Assembly: GCF_014191605.1 (NCBI RefSeq)
Contig: NZ_JACHWU010000008.1
Coordinates: 62,001-126,000, forward strand
DNA length: 64,000 nucleotides
Origin: Prauserella isguenensis
Lineage (GTDB): Bacteria > Actinomycetota > Actinomycetes > Mycobacteriales > Pseudonocardiaceae
Reading direction: 5' to 3'
Part shown: in pieces, positions 1 to 9,182 of the stretch
How the letters are laid out: each line of letters starts with the position of its first letter
Position numbering within the stretch: position 1 is the first letter of the stretch
Translations under genes and position numbers: made by a program
Notes under the pieces: model-generated
Database searches by the model: none
What the model saw: the letters and a program-made list of their open reading frames with translations, nothing else
Told to the model about the DNA's origin: nothing

Positions 1-947
1 CGGGCGACATCTGCGCGCTCACCAAGATCTCCTCGGCCGAAACCGGCGACACACTGTCCACACCGGACGATCCGTTGCTCATCGCGCCGTGGGAGATGCC
101 GGAACCGCAGCTGCCGATGGCGATCGTCGCCGCAGTCCGCAGCGACGAGGACGCGCTGGCCCGCAACCTCGGCAGGCTCGTCGCGGCCGATCCGACACTG
201 CGGCTGGAACGCAACGCCGAGACCGGCCAGCTCGTCGTGTGGTGCACCGGCGAGGCGCACGCCGACGTCGTGCTGGCGCGGCTGTGCGACGGCGGCGCCG
301 ACGTGACCACCGAACCGGTGCGCATCCCGCTGCGGGAGACCTTCACCGGCGCGGCGACCGGCCACGGCAAGCACGTCAAACAGTCCGGCGGGCACGGCCA
401 GTACGCCGTGTGCGACATCGAGGTCGAACCGCTCCCCCGTGGCACCGGCGTCGAGTTCGCCGACCGGGTCGTCGGCGGTGCCGTGCCGCACCAGTTCATC
501 CCGAGTGTCGAGAAAGGAGTCCGGGCGCAGCTCGCGGCGGGCATCACCGACGGTCGTCCGATCGTCGACGTGCGCGTCACGCTCGTCGACGGCAAGGCTC
601 ACAGTGTCGACTCCTCCGACGCCGCGTTCCAGACCGCGGGCTCGCTCGCCGTGAAGGACGCCGCCACGGCGGGTCTCACGACGCTCGAACCGCTCGACGA
701 GATCGAGGTTCGCCTACCGGACGGCCACCTCGGTGCGGTCCTGGGCGACCTCTCGTCCCGCCGCGGCCGGGTGCTCGGCACCGAAGCGCCCGGAGGAGGC
801 ATCACGGTGGTACGCGCCGAGGTGCCCGCCACCGAACTGCTCCGCTACGCGGTCGACCTGCGGTCCATCACCTCCGGGACGGCGACCTTCAGCCGGCACC
901 ACGCGCGCTACGACCCGGCGCCCGATCACACCGTCGCGATGCGGTGA
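1..947 (+). CDS. Elongation factor G-like protein (3' part)
   Basis: The reading frame is open from base 3, so the gene begins outside the window; about 314 C-terminal residues are present. The first visible residues (GDICALTKISSAETGDTLST) fit the end of EF-G domain II, followed by domain III (EPQLPMAIVA, then a LARLCDGGADV-type stretch), domain IV (RETFTGAATGHGKHVKQSGGHGQYA) and domain V (GAVLGDLSSRRGRVLG). Domain IV reads KHVKQSGGHGQYA where housekeeping EF-G usually has a KQSGGRGQ-type sequence, and the protein ends in an unusual SRHHARYDP tail. This points to the EF-G2-like paralogue common in actinobacteria rather than fusA. Its cellular role is not well established. The GTPase domain cannot be assessed here. 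Confidence 0.85.
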   Translation, partial: GDICALTKISSAETGDTLSTPDDPLLIAPWEMPEPQLPMAIVAAVRSDEDALARNLGRLVAADPTLRLERNAETGQLVVWCTGEAHADVVLARLCDGGADVTTEPVRIPLRETFTGAATGHGKHVKQSGGHGQYAVCDIEVEPLPRGTGVEFADRVVGGAVPHQFIPSVEKGVRAQLAAGITDGRPIVDVRVTLVDGKAHSVDSSDAAFQTAGSLAVKDAATAGLTTLEPLDEIEVRLPDGHLGAVLGDLSSRRGRVLGTEAPGGGITVVRAEVPATELLRYAVDLRSITSGTATFSRHHARYDPAPDHTVAMR

Positions 948-973
948 CGGTGTTCGCTGCCGCACGAGGAGTG

Positions 974-1567
974 TCAGAAGGAGAAGCCGCCGGCGCGCTC
1001 GTTGCGATCGGCGAGCAGACCGGCGAGAGTCGCGACGGCGATCTCCGGCGGGGTGCGGGATCCGATGTTCAGCCCGATGGGCCGGTGCACGCGGGCGATG
1101 TCGTCCTCGCTCACACCGAGCTCCCGCAGTGCGGCACGGTGCGGGCCCTCGTGCCGGGGGTTGCCCATGACGCCGACCCACCGCGCGGGCTGGGCGAGCG
1201 CGTCCCGCAACACCGGGCCGAGTTCGTCGCGGTGGTGGTCGGTGACGACGATGTCGGCCGTGCCGGGCGCATCCGACAGGTCCGGGACCTGCGTGGGTGC
1301 GTCCGCGACCCGTTTCGCGTCGGGTTCGACGAGCAGGGCCCGGAACCCGGCGTCCGCGGCGTAACGGAGCAGGTAGTCGGCCACCGGCGTGGCGAACACG
1401 GCGATCAGGGTGCGGGTGTCCCGGGCCGCGTCCCGTCTGCCGTGGGCGACGTCGCACGCGTCGGCGTCGGCGTCGGCGGAGGCGTCGGCTCCGCGCTCCG
1501 CCGTGTCGGGGTTCTCCGACGTCTCAGCTCTCTCGGGCGTGTCCGGCGCTTCCGGTGTCGTTGCCAT
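974..1567 (-). CDS. XdhC family protein (Rossmann domain only)
   Basis: 197 residues. The first 55 or so are an acidic Ala/Asp/Glu-rich linker. The rest matches the C-terminal XdhC Rossmann domain: a beta strand VFATPVADYLL, a VVTDHHRDEL segment and the family signatures VGVMGN followed by GLNIGSRTPPEIAVATLAGLL. XdhC proteins assist insertion of sulfurated molybdenum cofactor into xanthine dehydrogenase-type enzymes. The N-terminal XdhC/CoxI domain is missing and no molybdoenzyme gene lies nearby, so the partner is unknown. The ATG at 1567 is preceded two codons earlier by an in-frame GTG. The gene is convergent with the EF-G-like gene, 26 bp apart. Confidence 0.75.
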   Translation of the reverse strand: MATTPEAPDTPERAETSENPDTAERGADASADADADACDVAHGRRDAARDTRTLIAVFATPVADYLLRYAADAGFRALLVEPDAKRVADAPTQVPDLSDAPGTADIVVTDHHRDELGPVLRDALAQPARWVGVMGNPRHEGPHRAALRELGVSEDDIARVHRPIGLNIGSRTPPEIAVATLAGLLADRNERAGGFSF

Positions 1568-1598
1568 ACCCACCAGTGTGACAGTTGTGGGCGCGTCG

Positions 1599-2129
1599 TC
1601 AGGAATCCTGCGCGCGCGGCGTGGCCACCGGCTCCGGTTCGGCGATGTCGAAGTACTCCGGCTGCGGCGCCGTTCCCGCCAGCTTGAAGTAGCGGACCTT
1701 GCGCCGTCTCCGCAGGGTGAGCGTGTCGCGCACGGCGTCGTTGTAGACGCGACGCGCGATGACCATGCGGTACTCCGCATCGGCCAGTTCGTCGGCCAGT
1801 CGACCCGGCAGCGCCACGCGGTCGAGCAGGCCGAGCAGCCGGGTGAGTTCGTTCTCGGCCGGCTCGCGGTCGGCCCGCGGAGCGCGTTCGGCGGTGGACG
1901 CCGCGGCGACGAGGGCGTCGGGGTCGACCCGCGCGAGCGCTTCCGCCGGCGCCGACGCCGCCATGGTCCTCGCGACGACCGCACGCCGGGCGAGCGCCGC
2001 ATCGAGCGCGCCCCAGCCCGCGTCCATACGCACGTGCAGCCTGTCGAGGCGGTTCGCCGTCGCCAGCAGGAACAGCCCGACGGCGACCACGAGCACGGCG
2101 AGCGCCGCCACCACCAGGAAGACGGTCAT
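1599..2129 (-). CDS. LemA-like single-pass membrane protein
   Basis: 176 residues. Residues 2-24 form one transmembrane helix. The next part (NRLDRLHVRMDAGWGALDAALARR) resembles the start of LemA-family helical domains, and the rest is helical with a basic RRRRK patch near 140. The ATG overlaps the pimA stop codon by four bases (ATGA), so it is translationally coupled as last gene of the pgsA-patA-pimA operon. M. tuberculosis has a membrane protein (Rv2609c) at the same place, suggesting a role tied to envelope mannolipid synthesis, but I cannot assign a function. Confidence 0.7.
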   Translation of the reverse strand: MTVFLVVAALAVLVVAVGLFLLATANRLDRLHVRMDAGWGALDAALARRAVVARTMAASAPAEALARVDPDALVAAASTAERAPRADREPAENELTRLLGLLDRVALPGRLADELADAEYRMVIARRVYNDAVRDTLTLRRRRKVRYFKLAGTAPQPEYFDIAEPEPVATPRAQDS

Positions 2130-3268
2130 GCGCCCACGTCCCGGTCGGTGCCGACCTTACGCGGATCGGCGGTGATGGCCGTCTCGTAGACACGTTGAAC
2201 CTGCGTGACGACGGTGCGCCAGTCGTACAGCGCGGCCCGCTCGGTCGCCGCGACCGACAGTCGGGCCCGCTCTGCGGGGTCGGCCAGCAGCCGGCGCAGC
2301 GTCCGGCCGAGTGCCGTGGCGTCCCCGGTGGGTGTCAGTACCCCGGCGCGGCCGTCGTCGAGGACCCGGCGGAACGAGTCGAGGTCGCTCGCCACCACCG
2401 GAGCGCCCGCGGCCATCGCCTCGGTGAGGATCATTCCGAAGCTCTCGCCACCGGTGTTGGGCGCGCAGTAGACGTCGACGCTGCGGAGGGCACGCGCCTT
2501 GGTCTCGTCGTCGACCTGGCCGAGCAGTTCCAGGCGGTCTTCCAGTTCCGGGCCCGCCTGTCTGCGCAGCGTGTCGGCCTCTCCCCTGCCCGCGACGAGC
2601 AGCCGCACGTCGGGCAGGTCGGCGACGACGCCCCGCAGCGCCTCCAGCAGCACGCCCATCCCCTTACGGGGTTCGGTGTAGCGGCCCACGAAGCCGACGG
2701 TGCCGCCGGTGCGGGGATAGCCGTCGAGCGGGCCGGCCTCGGCGAACGCAGGCACGTCGACACCGTTGGGAATCTCCACGGCGTCGCCGCCGAGGTGTTC
2801 GACCTGTACCCGGCGGGCGAGCGCCGACACGGCGATGCGGGCGGTGATCTTCTCCAGCAGCGGCCGCAGCACGGGCTGGAACGCCGACAGGGTGCGCGAG
2901 CGCGGCGTCGAGGTGTGGAACGTCGCCACGATCGGGCCGTCGGCGACCTTCAACGCCAGTAGCGACAGGCTCGGCGCGGCTGGCTCGTGCAGGTGCAGCA
3001 CGTCGAACCGGTTGTCCCGCAACCACCGCCTCACCCGGGCGTACGACACAGGGCCGAACTGCAACCGCGCCACCGAGCCGTTGTACGGGATGGCCAGCGA
3101 CCGGCCTGCCGGGTGGACGAATTCGGGCAGGTCGGCGTCCTCGTCGGCGGGCGCCAGCACCGACACCGTGTGACCGCGGGAGCGGAGCGCTTTGGCGAGG
3201 TCGACCACGTGCCCCTGCACCCCGCCGGGCACGTCGAAAGAGTAGGGGCAGACGATCCCGATCCGCAT
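2126..3268 (-). CDS. pimA: Phosphatidyl-myo-inositol mannosyltransferase PimA
   Basis: 380 residues. GT4 glycosyltransferase that transfers the first mannose from GDP-mannose to phosphatidylinositol on the cytoplasmic membrane face, starting PIM/lipomannan synthesis. The start MRIGIVCPYSFDVPGGVQ is nearly identical to mycobacterial PimA, with the glycine loop at 15-16. Nucleotide-sugar features include RYTEPRKGMGVLLEA near 195 and the EX7E motif in GESFGMILTEAMAAG near 270. The ATG at 3268 is preceded by GGGGTGA at five bases; a GTG at 3277, overlapping the patA stop, is the alternative. Gene order pgsA-patA-pimA matches M. tuberculosis Rv2612c-Rv2610c. Confidence 0.93.
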   Translation of the reverse strand: MRIGIVCPYSFDVPGGVQGHVVDLAKALRSRGHTVSVLAPADEDADLPEFVHPAGRSLAIPYNGSVARLQFGPVSYARVRRWLRDNRFDVLHLHEPAAPSLSLLALKVADGPIVATFHTSTPRSRTLSAFQPVLRPLLEKITARIAVSALARRVQVEHLGGDAVEIPNGVDVPAFAEAGPLDGYPRTGGTVGFVGRYTEPRKGMGVLLEALRGVVADLPDVRLLVAGRGEADTLRRQAGPELEDRLELLGQVDDETKARALRSVDVYCAPNTGGESFGMILTEAMAAGAPVVASDLDSFRRVLDDGRAGVLTPTGDATALGRTLRRLLADPAERARLSVAATERAALYDWRTVVTQVQRVYETAITADPRKVGTDRDVGA

Positions 3269-3273
3269 GCCGG

Positions 3274-4194
3274 TCACCCCGCGTCCGCAGCGGCTTCGCC
3301 GCCCGCGGTGCCGTCGGAGCCGTCGCGGTCGGCGGGCCAGAACGGCTGCAGCATGTGCCAGTCGGTGGGGTGGGCGGCGATGTCGCCTGCGAAGACGTCG
3401 GCGAGCGCCTGCGTCGCGGCGGGCGCCTCGGCCCGATTGGCGACGCGGATGCGCGGGTGGATGCGCAGGCCCCAGCCGTCGTCGGTGTACCAGGACCCGA
3501 CGGGCAGCAATGCCGCGCCGGTGCTCGCGGCGAGCCGCGCAGGCCCCGCAGGGAACCGGGCCTGCTCACCGAAGAAGGTCACCGGGGTACCCGTGTCGGT
3601 CAGGTCGCGGTCGCCGACGAGGCACACGACGCGGTTCTCACGCAGCCGCTGCAGCAGCAGCCGGAACGACACGCTGCCGTCCGCGGGGATGACCTCGAAG
3701 CCCAGCGATTCCCGGTACTCGACGAACCGGCGGTACAGCGATTCCGGTTCGAGGCGTTCGGCGACCGTGGTGAGTTCGCCGACGTTCCGCACCGCCCACA
3801 GGCCTGCGACGTCCCAGTTGCCGGTGTGGGGCAGGGCGACGACCGCACCGTTGCCCTCGGCCAACGCGGCCTCGAGGTATTCGGTCCCGCTGATGTCCAC
3901 GTCGGCCAGCACCGCCGTGGGATCGGTCGACGGAAGGCGGAACGCCTCGTGCCAGTACCGCGCGTAGGAGTGCATCGCGCGGCGCGTCAGGTCGTCCAGT
4001 TCGGTCTCGCCGGCCTGCGGGACGACGCGCCGAAGGTTGGCCCGCAGTTGCCGGACGCTGCCGCCGCCGCGGCGTGCGGCGAGGTCCGCCACGCCCCAGA
4101 AGGCGACGCCGGCCAGCGTCCGCGGCAGTTTCGGCACCAGGCGCCACCCCGTGGCGAATCCCGCGTCGGCGAGTCGTCCGGCGAGTCCCGTCAC
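3274..4194 (-). CDS. patA: Phosphatidylinositol mannoside acyltransferase
   Basis: 306 residues. Lauroyl/KDO-acyltransferase (HtrB/LpxL) family enzyme that palmitoylates the mannose of PIM1/PIM2. The HX4D catalytic motif is present as PHTGNWD (His123, Asp128), followed by a VCLVGDRDLTDTG segment and PVTFFGEQARFPAGPA. The amphipathic N terminus fits membrane association. The GTG start at 4194 overlaps the pgsA stop as GTGA, indicating coupled translation. Its position between pgsA and pimA is the same as Rv2611c in M. tuberculosis. Confidence 0.9.
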   Translation of the reverse strand: MTGLAGRLADAGFATGWRLVPKLPRTLAGVAFWGVADLAARRGGGSVRQLRANLRRVVPQAGETELDDLTRRAMHSYARYWHEAFRLPSTDPTAVLADVDISGTEYLEAALAEGNGAVVALPHTGNWDVAGLWAVRNVGELTTVAERLEPESLYRRFVEYRESLGFEVIPADGSVSFRLLLQRLRENRVVCLVGDRDLTDTGTPVTFFGEQARFPAGPARLAASTGAALLPVGSWYTDDGWGLRIHPRIRVANRAEAPAATQALADVFAGDIAAHPTDWHMLQPFWPADRDGSDGTAGGEAAADAG

Positions 4195-4799
4195 GAGTGT
4201 CCCTCCGCGGCCGAACGCGCCACCCCGACGATCCGCTGGACCAGGGTGATCACCGACAGCACCGCCAGCAGCCACTGCGACACCTCGACGGCGACCGGCA
4301 CGCCCAGTCCCTGCAGGCCGGTGCCGACGAGCGCGATGATCAGCCGTTCGGCACGTTCGACGAGCCCGCCGTCGGCCGAGGTGAACCCGGACGCCTCGGC
4401 GCGCGCCTTGACGTAGGAGATCACCTGCGCGAGGACCAGCGAGATCAGCGCGGCGACGGCGATGCGCTCGTTGCCGGTGGCCATCGCCCACCACGCGATC
4501 GCGCCGAACAGGGCACCGTCGACGAGCCGGTCGCACGTCGCGTCCAGCACCGCCCCGAACGGCGTGCTGCCCCGCGCCCGCGCCATCGCGCCGTCCAGCA
4601 GGTCGAGCATGACGAAGCCCCACACCGTGAACGTGCCCCACAGCAGCATCCCGGCAGGGAAGAACACCAGCGCACTGCCGAGCGCACCGGCCGTGCCGAT
4701 GAGCGTCATGGCGTTGGGCGTGAGCCCGGCCCGTACCAGCGCGGCACCGATCGGGTCGGTGACGCGTGATACCGAGGCGCGCGCGAAGATATTCAGCAT
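4191..4799 (-). CDS. pgsA: Phosphatidylinositol (phosphate) synthase, CDP-alcohol phosphotransferase
   Basis: 202 residues with about six hydrophobic segments. The CDP-alcohol phosphotransferase signature is complete in its acidic residues: D66-x2-D69-G-x2-A-R ... G82-x3-D86-x3-D90. In actinobacteria the enzyme in this operon condenses CDP-diacylglycerol with inositol phosphate, supplying the lipid used by PimA. The ATG at 4799 follows AGGA by five bases. It is first of four overlapping genes (pgsA-patA-pimA-LemA-like), separated from HIT/thrS here by the MarR/YceI pair, whereas in M. tuberculosis HIT and pgsA1 are neighbours. Confidence 0.9.
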   Translation of the reverse strand: MLNIFARASVSRVTDPIGAALVRAGLTPNAMTLIGTAGALGSALVFFPAGMLLWGTFTVWGFVMLDLLDGAMARARGSTPFGAVLDATCDRLVDGALFGAIAWWAMATGNERIAVAALISLVLAQVISYVKARAEASGFTSADGGLVERAERLIIALVGTGLQGLGVPVAVEVSQWLLAVLSVITLVQRIVGVARSAAEGHS

Positions 4800-5013
4800 C
4801 TGGTCCTACGAGGCGTGCAGGTCGGTCCGGGGACGTCGGTCGGGGCTGGTCGTGCGGGGCTGATCGGTCCGGGGCGGCCACCGGATGTCACGTGGTCGAG
4901 TGACCACCGACCGGTCGGCGCATCCGCCCAAACCCTATCGACTTCCCGCACCGACCGCCGGAACGGATGCCCGGAGCGGCTGCCGCGGCGTGCGCAGCGG
5001 TGCTGGTCCGGAC

Positions 5014-5571
5014 CTACGCCGCCCGGCCGGTGTCGCCCCCGTCACCGGCATCGGCCTGCGCGTCCTCGTCCTCGGCGGCGAGCCGGCGTTCGACCTCGGG
5101 ACACTGCGGCGTGAGCCCGGCCCGGATCGTCTCGCTGATCTCGCCGAGCATGCGCACCTGGTCCGGCGTCAGCTGGTCGAACACCGCGGCCCGGACCGCC
5201 TCGACGTGCCCGGGCGCCGCGGCCTTGATGGCGTCGAACCCCGCGGGCGTCAGATGAGCGAACGCACCGCGCTTGTCGGTCGGGCACGCCTCGCGGCGGA
5301 CCCAGCCTTTCGCCTCCAGCTTCGCGACGGCGTGCGAGAGGCGGCTGCGGGACGACCCCGTGGCGATGGCCAGATCGCTCATCCGCATCACCTGATCCGG
5401 CGATTCCGAGAGTTCGACCAGCACTTCGTAGTAGGCCTGCGGCATGCCGGCGTCACGCTGGAGCTGCGTCTCCGTGTGCGCGTTGAGCATGCCGACGGCC
5501 TCCCGGAAGGCGCGCCACACGCGCTGCTCGTCGTCACTCAGCCATCGCGGTTCGTCCATACGAGCCATCAT
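5014..5571 (-). CDS. MarR family transcriptional regulator
   Basis: About 185 residues. A winged helix-turn-helix domain (about 45-135) has the recognition helix in ATGSSRSRLSHAVAKLEAKGWV and the wing in RREACPTDKRGAFAHLTPAG, both typical of MarR repressors. The C terminus is an acidic tail. Three in-frame ATGs (5571, 5568, 5559) lie within 13 bp; GGGG precedes the first two. The gene is divergent from the yceI-like gene, and its start codons abut a palindrome at 5578-5591 with a second at 5612-5625, so autorepression and control of yceI are likely. The inducer is unknown. Confidence 0.85.
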   Translation of the reverse strand: MMARMDEPRWLSDDEQRVWRAFREAVGMLNAHTETQLQRDAGMPQAYYEVLVELSESPDQVMRMSDLAIATGSSRSRLSHAVAKLEAKGWVRREACPTDKRGAFAHLTPAGFDAIKAAAPGHVEAVRAAVFDQLTPDQVRMLGEISETIRAGLTPQCPEVERRLAAEDEDAQADAGDGGDTGRAA

Positions 5572-5577
5572 ACCCCG

Positions 5578-5625
5578 GTTGAACGCTCAACCAACATGCG
5601 TTACAGTCATAGTTGAGCGCTCAAC
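5578..5625. promoter_or_regulatory. Twin 14-bp palindromic operators between marR and yceI
   Basis: Two near-identical palindromes, GTTGAACGCTCAAC (5578-5591) and GTTGAGCGCTCAAC (5612-5625, perfect), are 34 bp apart centre to centre, about three helical turns. They lie beside the marR start and upstream of yceI. The spacing and symmetry are those of a MarR dimer operator pair. Related sequences occur upstream of the nitroreductase at 9858 and 9937. Confidence 0.75.
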
Positions 5626-5787
5626 AAAGGGCTCCCCTCCCGGGCCGCAGCGACGGATCCGAGGTATCGAGGGAGCCGGAAGGGCGCGAGCGACCTGCTC
5701 CGAGGCGCCCCCGTACGACACGGGCGGCCACCCCGGACAGGGCGCCACAGGCAGACGAGAACACAACACGCGTGTGGAGGACACACC

Positions 5788-6333
5788 ATGACCGCAGCGA
5801 CGCAGATCCCCGGGTACCTCAAGGGCACCTGGACCATCGACCCCGTGCACTCCGAGGTCACGTTCATCACCCGGCACCTCGGCGTGTCCAAGGTGCGCGG
5901 CCAGTTCACCAACTTCGAGGGCAAGATCGTGACCGGCGAGGACGTCACCGACTCCTCGGTCGAGGCCACGGTTCACGCCGACAGCATCCACACGAAGAAC
6001 GACCAGCGCGATGCGCACGTCAAGGGCGACGAGTTCCTCGACGTCGAGCGCTTCCCCACGCTGTCGTTCCGCTCCACCGGCATTCGCGCCACCGGCGACG
6101 GCTACGTCATCGACGGCGAGCTGACGCTGCACGGCGTGACCAAGCCGGTGTCGCTCGAGGCCGAGCTCGGCGGTTTCGGTGACGGCATGGCCGAGGGCAG
6201 CAAGGTCGTCGGCGTCGAAGCGAAGACCGAGATCAACCGCACCGACTTCGACGTCGCGTCGCAGTTCCCGAGCGCCGTCGTCGCCGACAAGGTGAAGATC
6301 GAGCTCGACATCGAGGCCGTCCTCGACAACTGA
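5788..6333 (+). CDS. YceI family protein
   Basis: 181 residues, the usual length for a YceI lipocalin-like domain that binds polyisoprenoid or other amphiphilic ligands. Recognisable are GTWTIDPVHSEVTFITRHLG at the N terminus, VRGQFTNFEGKI, FPTLSFRSTGI and the DGELTLHGVTKPV beta hairpin. There is no signal peptide, so it is predicted cytoplasmic. GGAGG lies eight bases before the ATG. It is transcribed away from the marR gene through the twin operators and ends at a strong terminator. MarR-YceI pairs often respond to stress or lipophilic compounds, but the ligand cannot be read from the sequence. Confidence 0.88.
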   Translation: MTAATQIPGYLKGTWTIDPVHSEVTFITRHLGVSKVRGQFTNFEGKIVTGEDVTDSSVEATVHADSIHTKNDQRDAHVKGDEFLDVERFPTLSFRSTGIRATGDGYVIDGELTLHGVTKPVSLEAELGGFGDGMAEGSKVVGVEAKTEINRTDFDVASQFPSAVVADKVKIELDIEAVLDN

Positions 6334-6381
6334 GCCCGAGTCCGGCCGGCGCCGAACAGGAACAACGCCGGCCCCCGGTGA

Positions 6382-6428
6382 GCGAAGGGCCCGCCTGCTC
6401 GATGTCCCCGAGCAGGCGGGCCCTTCGC
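6382..6428. terminator. Bidirectional terminator between yceI and the HIT gene
   Basis: A perfect 20-bp inverted repeat (6382-6401 and 6409-6428) with a 7-base loop lies between two convergent genes. It lacks a long T run, as is common for actinobacterial terminators. Confidence 0.85.
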
Positions 6429-6477
6429 GTGTCCTGCGTTCGGGCGTGCCGCCGCGGTGCGAGGGTGCGCGGCAGCC

Positions 6478-7062
6478 TCACCAGGCGTCGGCGAGCAGCT
6501 GCCGAGTCTGACCCAGCAGTTGCGGCAACACCTTCGTCTGGCCGACGACCGGCATGAAGTTGGAGTCGCCGCCCCACCGCGGCACGACGTGCTGGTGCAG
6601 GTGCGCGGCGATACCGGCGCCCGCGATCACGCCCTGGTTCATGCCGATGTTGAACCCGTGGGCGGCCGAGACGTTCCGGATGACCGTCATGGCGCGCTGG
6701 GTGAACTCCGCGAGTTCGCGCGTCTCGTCGGCGGTGAGTTCGGTGTAGTCGGCCACGTGCCGGTACGGCACGACCATCAGGTGCCCGGGGTTGTACGGGT
6801 ACAGGTTGAGCACCGCGTACACGACCGAGCCGCGCGCGAGGATCAGCGCCTCCTCGTCGTCGGCGCCTGTGATCCGGCAGAACGGGCAGCCATCGGCCTC
6901 GTCGCCCGACGGTTTGTTCTCGCCCTGGATGTAGGCCATCCGGTGCGGGGTCCAGAGACGTTGCAGTTCGTCCCGGACCCCGACACCGTCCTGGCCTTCG
7001 AGCGCGGGTTCCGCGGCACCGCCGGCACCCGCGCCGCGCCCGCCGGCCGCGTCACCGGCCAA
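6478..7062 (-). CDS. HIT family protein, likely Ap4A phosphorylase
   Basis: 194 residues. The histidine triad is present as [14 protein letters not shown], preceded by [17 protein letters not shown] and a GCPFCRI cysteine pair. It closely resembles M. tuberculosis Rv2613c, a diadenosine tetraphosphate phosphorylase, including the upstream segment [13 protein letters not shown]. The conserved N-terminal part rules out a start at the internal Met before AYIQGE. A TTG at 7062 has GGAGG six bases upstream and overlaps the thrS stop by 11 bp. thrS-HIT coupling is conserved, and aminoacyl-tRNA synthetases are a main source of Ap4A, which makes functional sense. Confidence 0.85.
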   Translation of the reverse strand: MAGDAAGGRGAGAGGAAEPALEGQDGVGVRDELQRLWTPHRMAYIQGENKPSGDEADGCPFCRITGADDEEALILARGSVVYAVLNLYPYNPGHLMVVPYRHVADYTELTADETRELAEFTQRAMTVIRNVSAAHGFNIGMNQGVIAGAGIAAHLHQHVVPRWGGDSNFMPVVGQTKVLPQLLGQTRQLLADAW

Positions 7063-9082
7063 CAAGAGCCTCCAGTGCCTCGGCCGTCGGGGAGGTGTTC
7101 TCACGCCGGGCGATCCAGTCGCCGATCGCCTGCACCGCACGGTCCACCGGAACGCCGTTGATCTGGCTGCCGTCGCGGAATCGGAACGACACCGCACCCG
7201 CGTCGACGTCCTTGCCGCCCGCAAGCAGCAGGAACGGCACCTTCTGCGTGGTGTGGGTGCGGATCTTCTTCTGCATCCGGTCGTCGCTGGTGTCGGTCTC
7301 GACGCGGATCCCCTTGGCGCGCAACGCCTTCTCGACACCGCGCAGATGTTCGACGTGCTCGTCGGCGATCGGGATCCCCATCACCTGCACCGGCGACAGC
7401 CATGCCGGGAACGCACCGGCGTAGTGCTCGGTGAGCACACCGAAGAACCGCTCGATCGACCCGAACAGCGCGCGGTGGATCATGATCGGCCGCTGCCTGC
7501 TGCCGTCCGGTGCGGTGTATTCGAGCCCGAACCGCTTGTTCTGGTTGAAGTCCAGCTGGATGGTCGACATCTGCCAGGTGCGCCCGATCGCGTCCTTGGC
7601 CTGAACCGAGATCTTCGGTCCGTAGAACGCGGCGCCACCGGGGTCGGGAACCAGCTCGAGGCCGGACTCCTCGGCGGCCTCCCGCAGCGTCTCGGTGGCC
7701 TCCTCCCATTCCCAGTCCTCACCGATGAACTTGTCCGAGTCGCCGCGCGTGGACAGTTCGAGGTAGAAGTCCGAAAGGCCGTAGTCGGCGAGCAGATCCA
7801 GCACGAACCGCAGCAGCGAACGCAGTTCGCCGGGCATCTGCTCCTTGGTGCAGTAGATGTGCGAATCGTCCATCGTCAACCCGCGCACACGCGTCAGGCC
7901 GTGCACGACACCCGACTTCTCGTAGCGGTACACCGTGCCGAACTCGAACAACCGCAGCGGCAACTCGCGGTACGAGCGTCCACGGGAGCGGAAGACGAGG
8001 TTGTGCATGGGGCAGTTCATCGCCTTGAGGTAATAGTCCTCGTCGTCGAACTTCAACGGCGGGAACATCGTGTCCGCGTAGTACGGCAGGTGCCCCGAGG
8101 TCTCGAACAGCTCACCCTTGGTGATGTGCGGGGTGTTGACGAACTCGTAGCCCGCCTCCTCGTGACGACGGCGCGAGTAATTCTCCAGCTCCCGCCGGAT
8201 GATGCCGCCCTTAGGGTGGAACACCGGCAGGCCGGAGCCGATCTCCTCGGGGAACGAGAACAGGTCGAGCTCGGCGCCCAGCTTGCGGTGATCGCGCCGT
8301 TCGGCCTCGGCCATGCGCTCGAGGTACTCGTCCTGCGCCTCGGCCGATTCCCATGCGGTGCCGTAGATGCGCTGCAGCTGCCGGTTGTTCTCATCACCGC
8401 GCCAGTACGCGGCAGCGCTGCGGGTGAGCTTGAACGCGGGGATGAACTTCGTCGTGGGCACGTGCGGCCCGCGGCACAGGTCGCCCCAGACGCGTTCCTT
8501 GCTCCGCGGGTCCAGGTTGTCGTAGATCGTCAGCTCGCCGCCGCCGACCTCCATCACCTCATCGGTATCCACATCGGACTTGAGGTCGACGAGCTCCAGC
8601 TTGAACGGCTCGTCGGCGAGCTCGGCCTTCGCGTCGTCGACCGAGTCGACGACGCGGCGGGAGAACTGCTGCGAGCCCTTGATGATCTGCTTCATGCGCT
8701 TCTCGAGCGCCTGCAGGTCCTCGGGCGTAAACGGGGTGTCGACGGCGAAGTCGTAGTAGAAGCCGTCCTTGACCGGCGGGCCGATGCCGAGCTTGGCGTC
8801 GGGGAACTGCTGCTGCACGGCCTGGGCGAGCACGTGAGCGGCCGAATGACGGATCACACTGCGGCCGTCCTCGGTGTTGGCGGCGACCGGCTCGACCTCG
8901 GCGTCCGCGTCGGGCGCCCAGGCCAGGTCGCGCAGCGCGCCGTCGGTGTCACGGACGACGACCACGGCGTCGGCACCCTTGCTCGGCAGGCCCGCCTCAC
9001 GCACCGCGGAACCCGCCGTAGTGCCCGCCGGCACCACCACGCGTTCGGTGGCTTCGGAGGCGGCGAACGACGGCTGGGACAC
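7052..9082 (-). CDS. thrS: Threonyl-tRNA synthetase
   Basis: 676 residues, full length. Domains in order: TGS (about 1-75); the editing domain with the zinc-like motifs [12 protein letters not shown] (HxxxH) and [12 protein letters not shown]; the class II catalytic core with zinc ligand Cys in [18 protein letters not shown], motif 2 ([20 protein letters not shown]) and motif 3 ([18 protein letters not shown]); and the C-terminal anticodon-binding domain. The GTG at 9082 is chosen because AAGGAG lies seven bases upstream and the protein then begins SQPSFA as in relatives. It heads the thrS-HIT unit. No T-box-like leader is visible. Confidence 0.97.
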   Translation of the reverse strand: MSQPSFAASEATERVVVPAGTTAGSAVREAGLPSKGADAVVVVRDTDGALRDLAWAPDADAEVEPVAANTEDGRSVIRHSAAHVLAQAVQQQFPDAKLGIGPPVKDGFYYDFAVDTPFTPEDLQALEKRMKQIIKGSQQFSRRVVDSVDDAKAELADEPFKLELVDLKSDVDTDEVMEVGGGELTIYDNLDPRSKERVWGDLCRGPHVPTTKFIPAFKLTRSAAAYWRGDENNRQLQRIYGTAWESAEAQDEYLERMAEAERRDHRKLGAELDLFSFPEEIGSGLPVFHPKGGIIRRELENYSRRRHEEAGYEFVNTPHITKGELFETSGHLPYYADTMFPPLKFDDEDYYLKAMNCPMHNLVFRSRGRSYRELPLRLFEFGTVYRYEKSGVVHGLTRVRGLTMDDSHIYCTKEQMPGELRSLLRFVLDLLADYGLSDFYLELSTRGDSDKFIGEDWEWEEATETLREAAEESGLELVPDPGGAAFYGPKISVQAKDAIGRTWQMSTIQLDFNQNKRFGLEYTAPDGSRQRPIMIHRALFGSIERFFGVLTEHYAGAFPAWLSPVQVMGIPIADEHVEHLRGVEKALRAKGIRVETDTSDDRMQKKIRTHTTQKVPFLLLAGGKDVDAGAVSFRFRDGSQINGVPVDRAVQAIGDWIARRENTSPTAEALEALVGR

Positions 9083-9099
9083 GGTGAACTCCTTGAGAC

Positions 9100-9127
9100 G
9101 CATTAACACAGGTACTTGCCGTGTCAA
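9100..9127 (-). promoter_or_regulatory. Probable thrS promoter
   Basis: On the minus strand, TTGACA (9127-9122) and TAATGC (9105-9100) are separated by 16 bp. The predicted start of transcription would fall just before the AAGGAG ribosome site, leaving almost no leader. Confidence 0.55.
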
Positions 9128-9182
9128 TGCTAGCCACCGGGCCCCGGCCGCCGGTTCGCCGCCCGCCGGGTCGGCGTGAGCC

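Noticed and set aside
1405-2193. Long open frames overlapping real genes on either strand, for example through pimA, mnhA and recN
   Set aside because: In DNA this GC-rich, shadow frames stay open; their products are Arg/Pro/Ala-rich without domains.
9083-9182. T-box or other leader RNA upstream of thrS
   Set aside because: The predicted promoter leaves almost no 5' leader and no specifier/antiterminator structure is visible.
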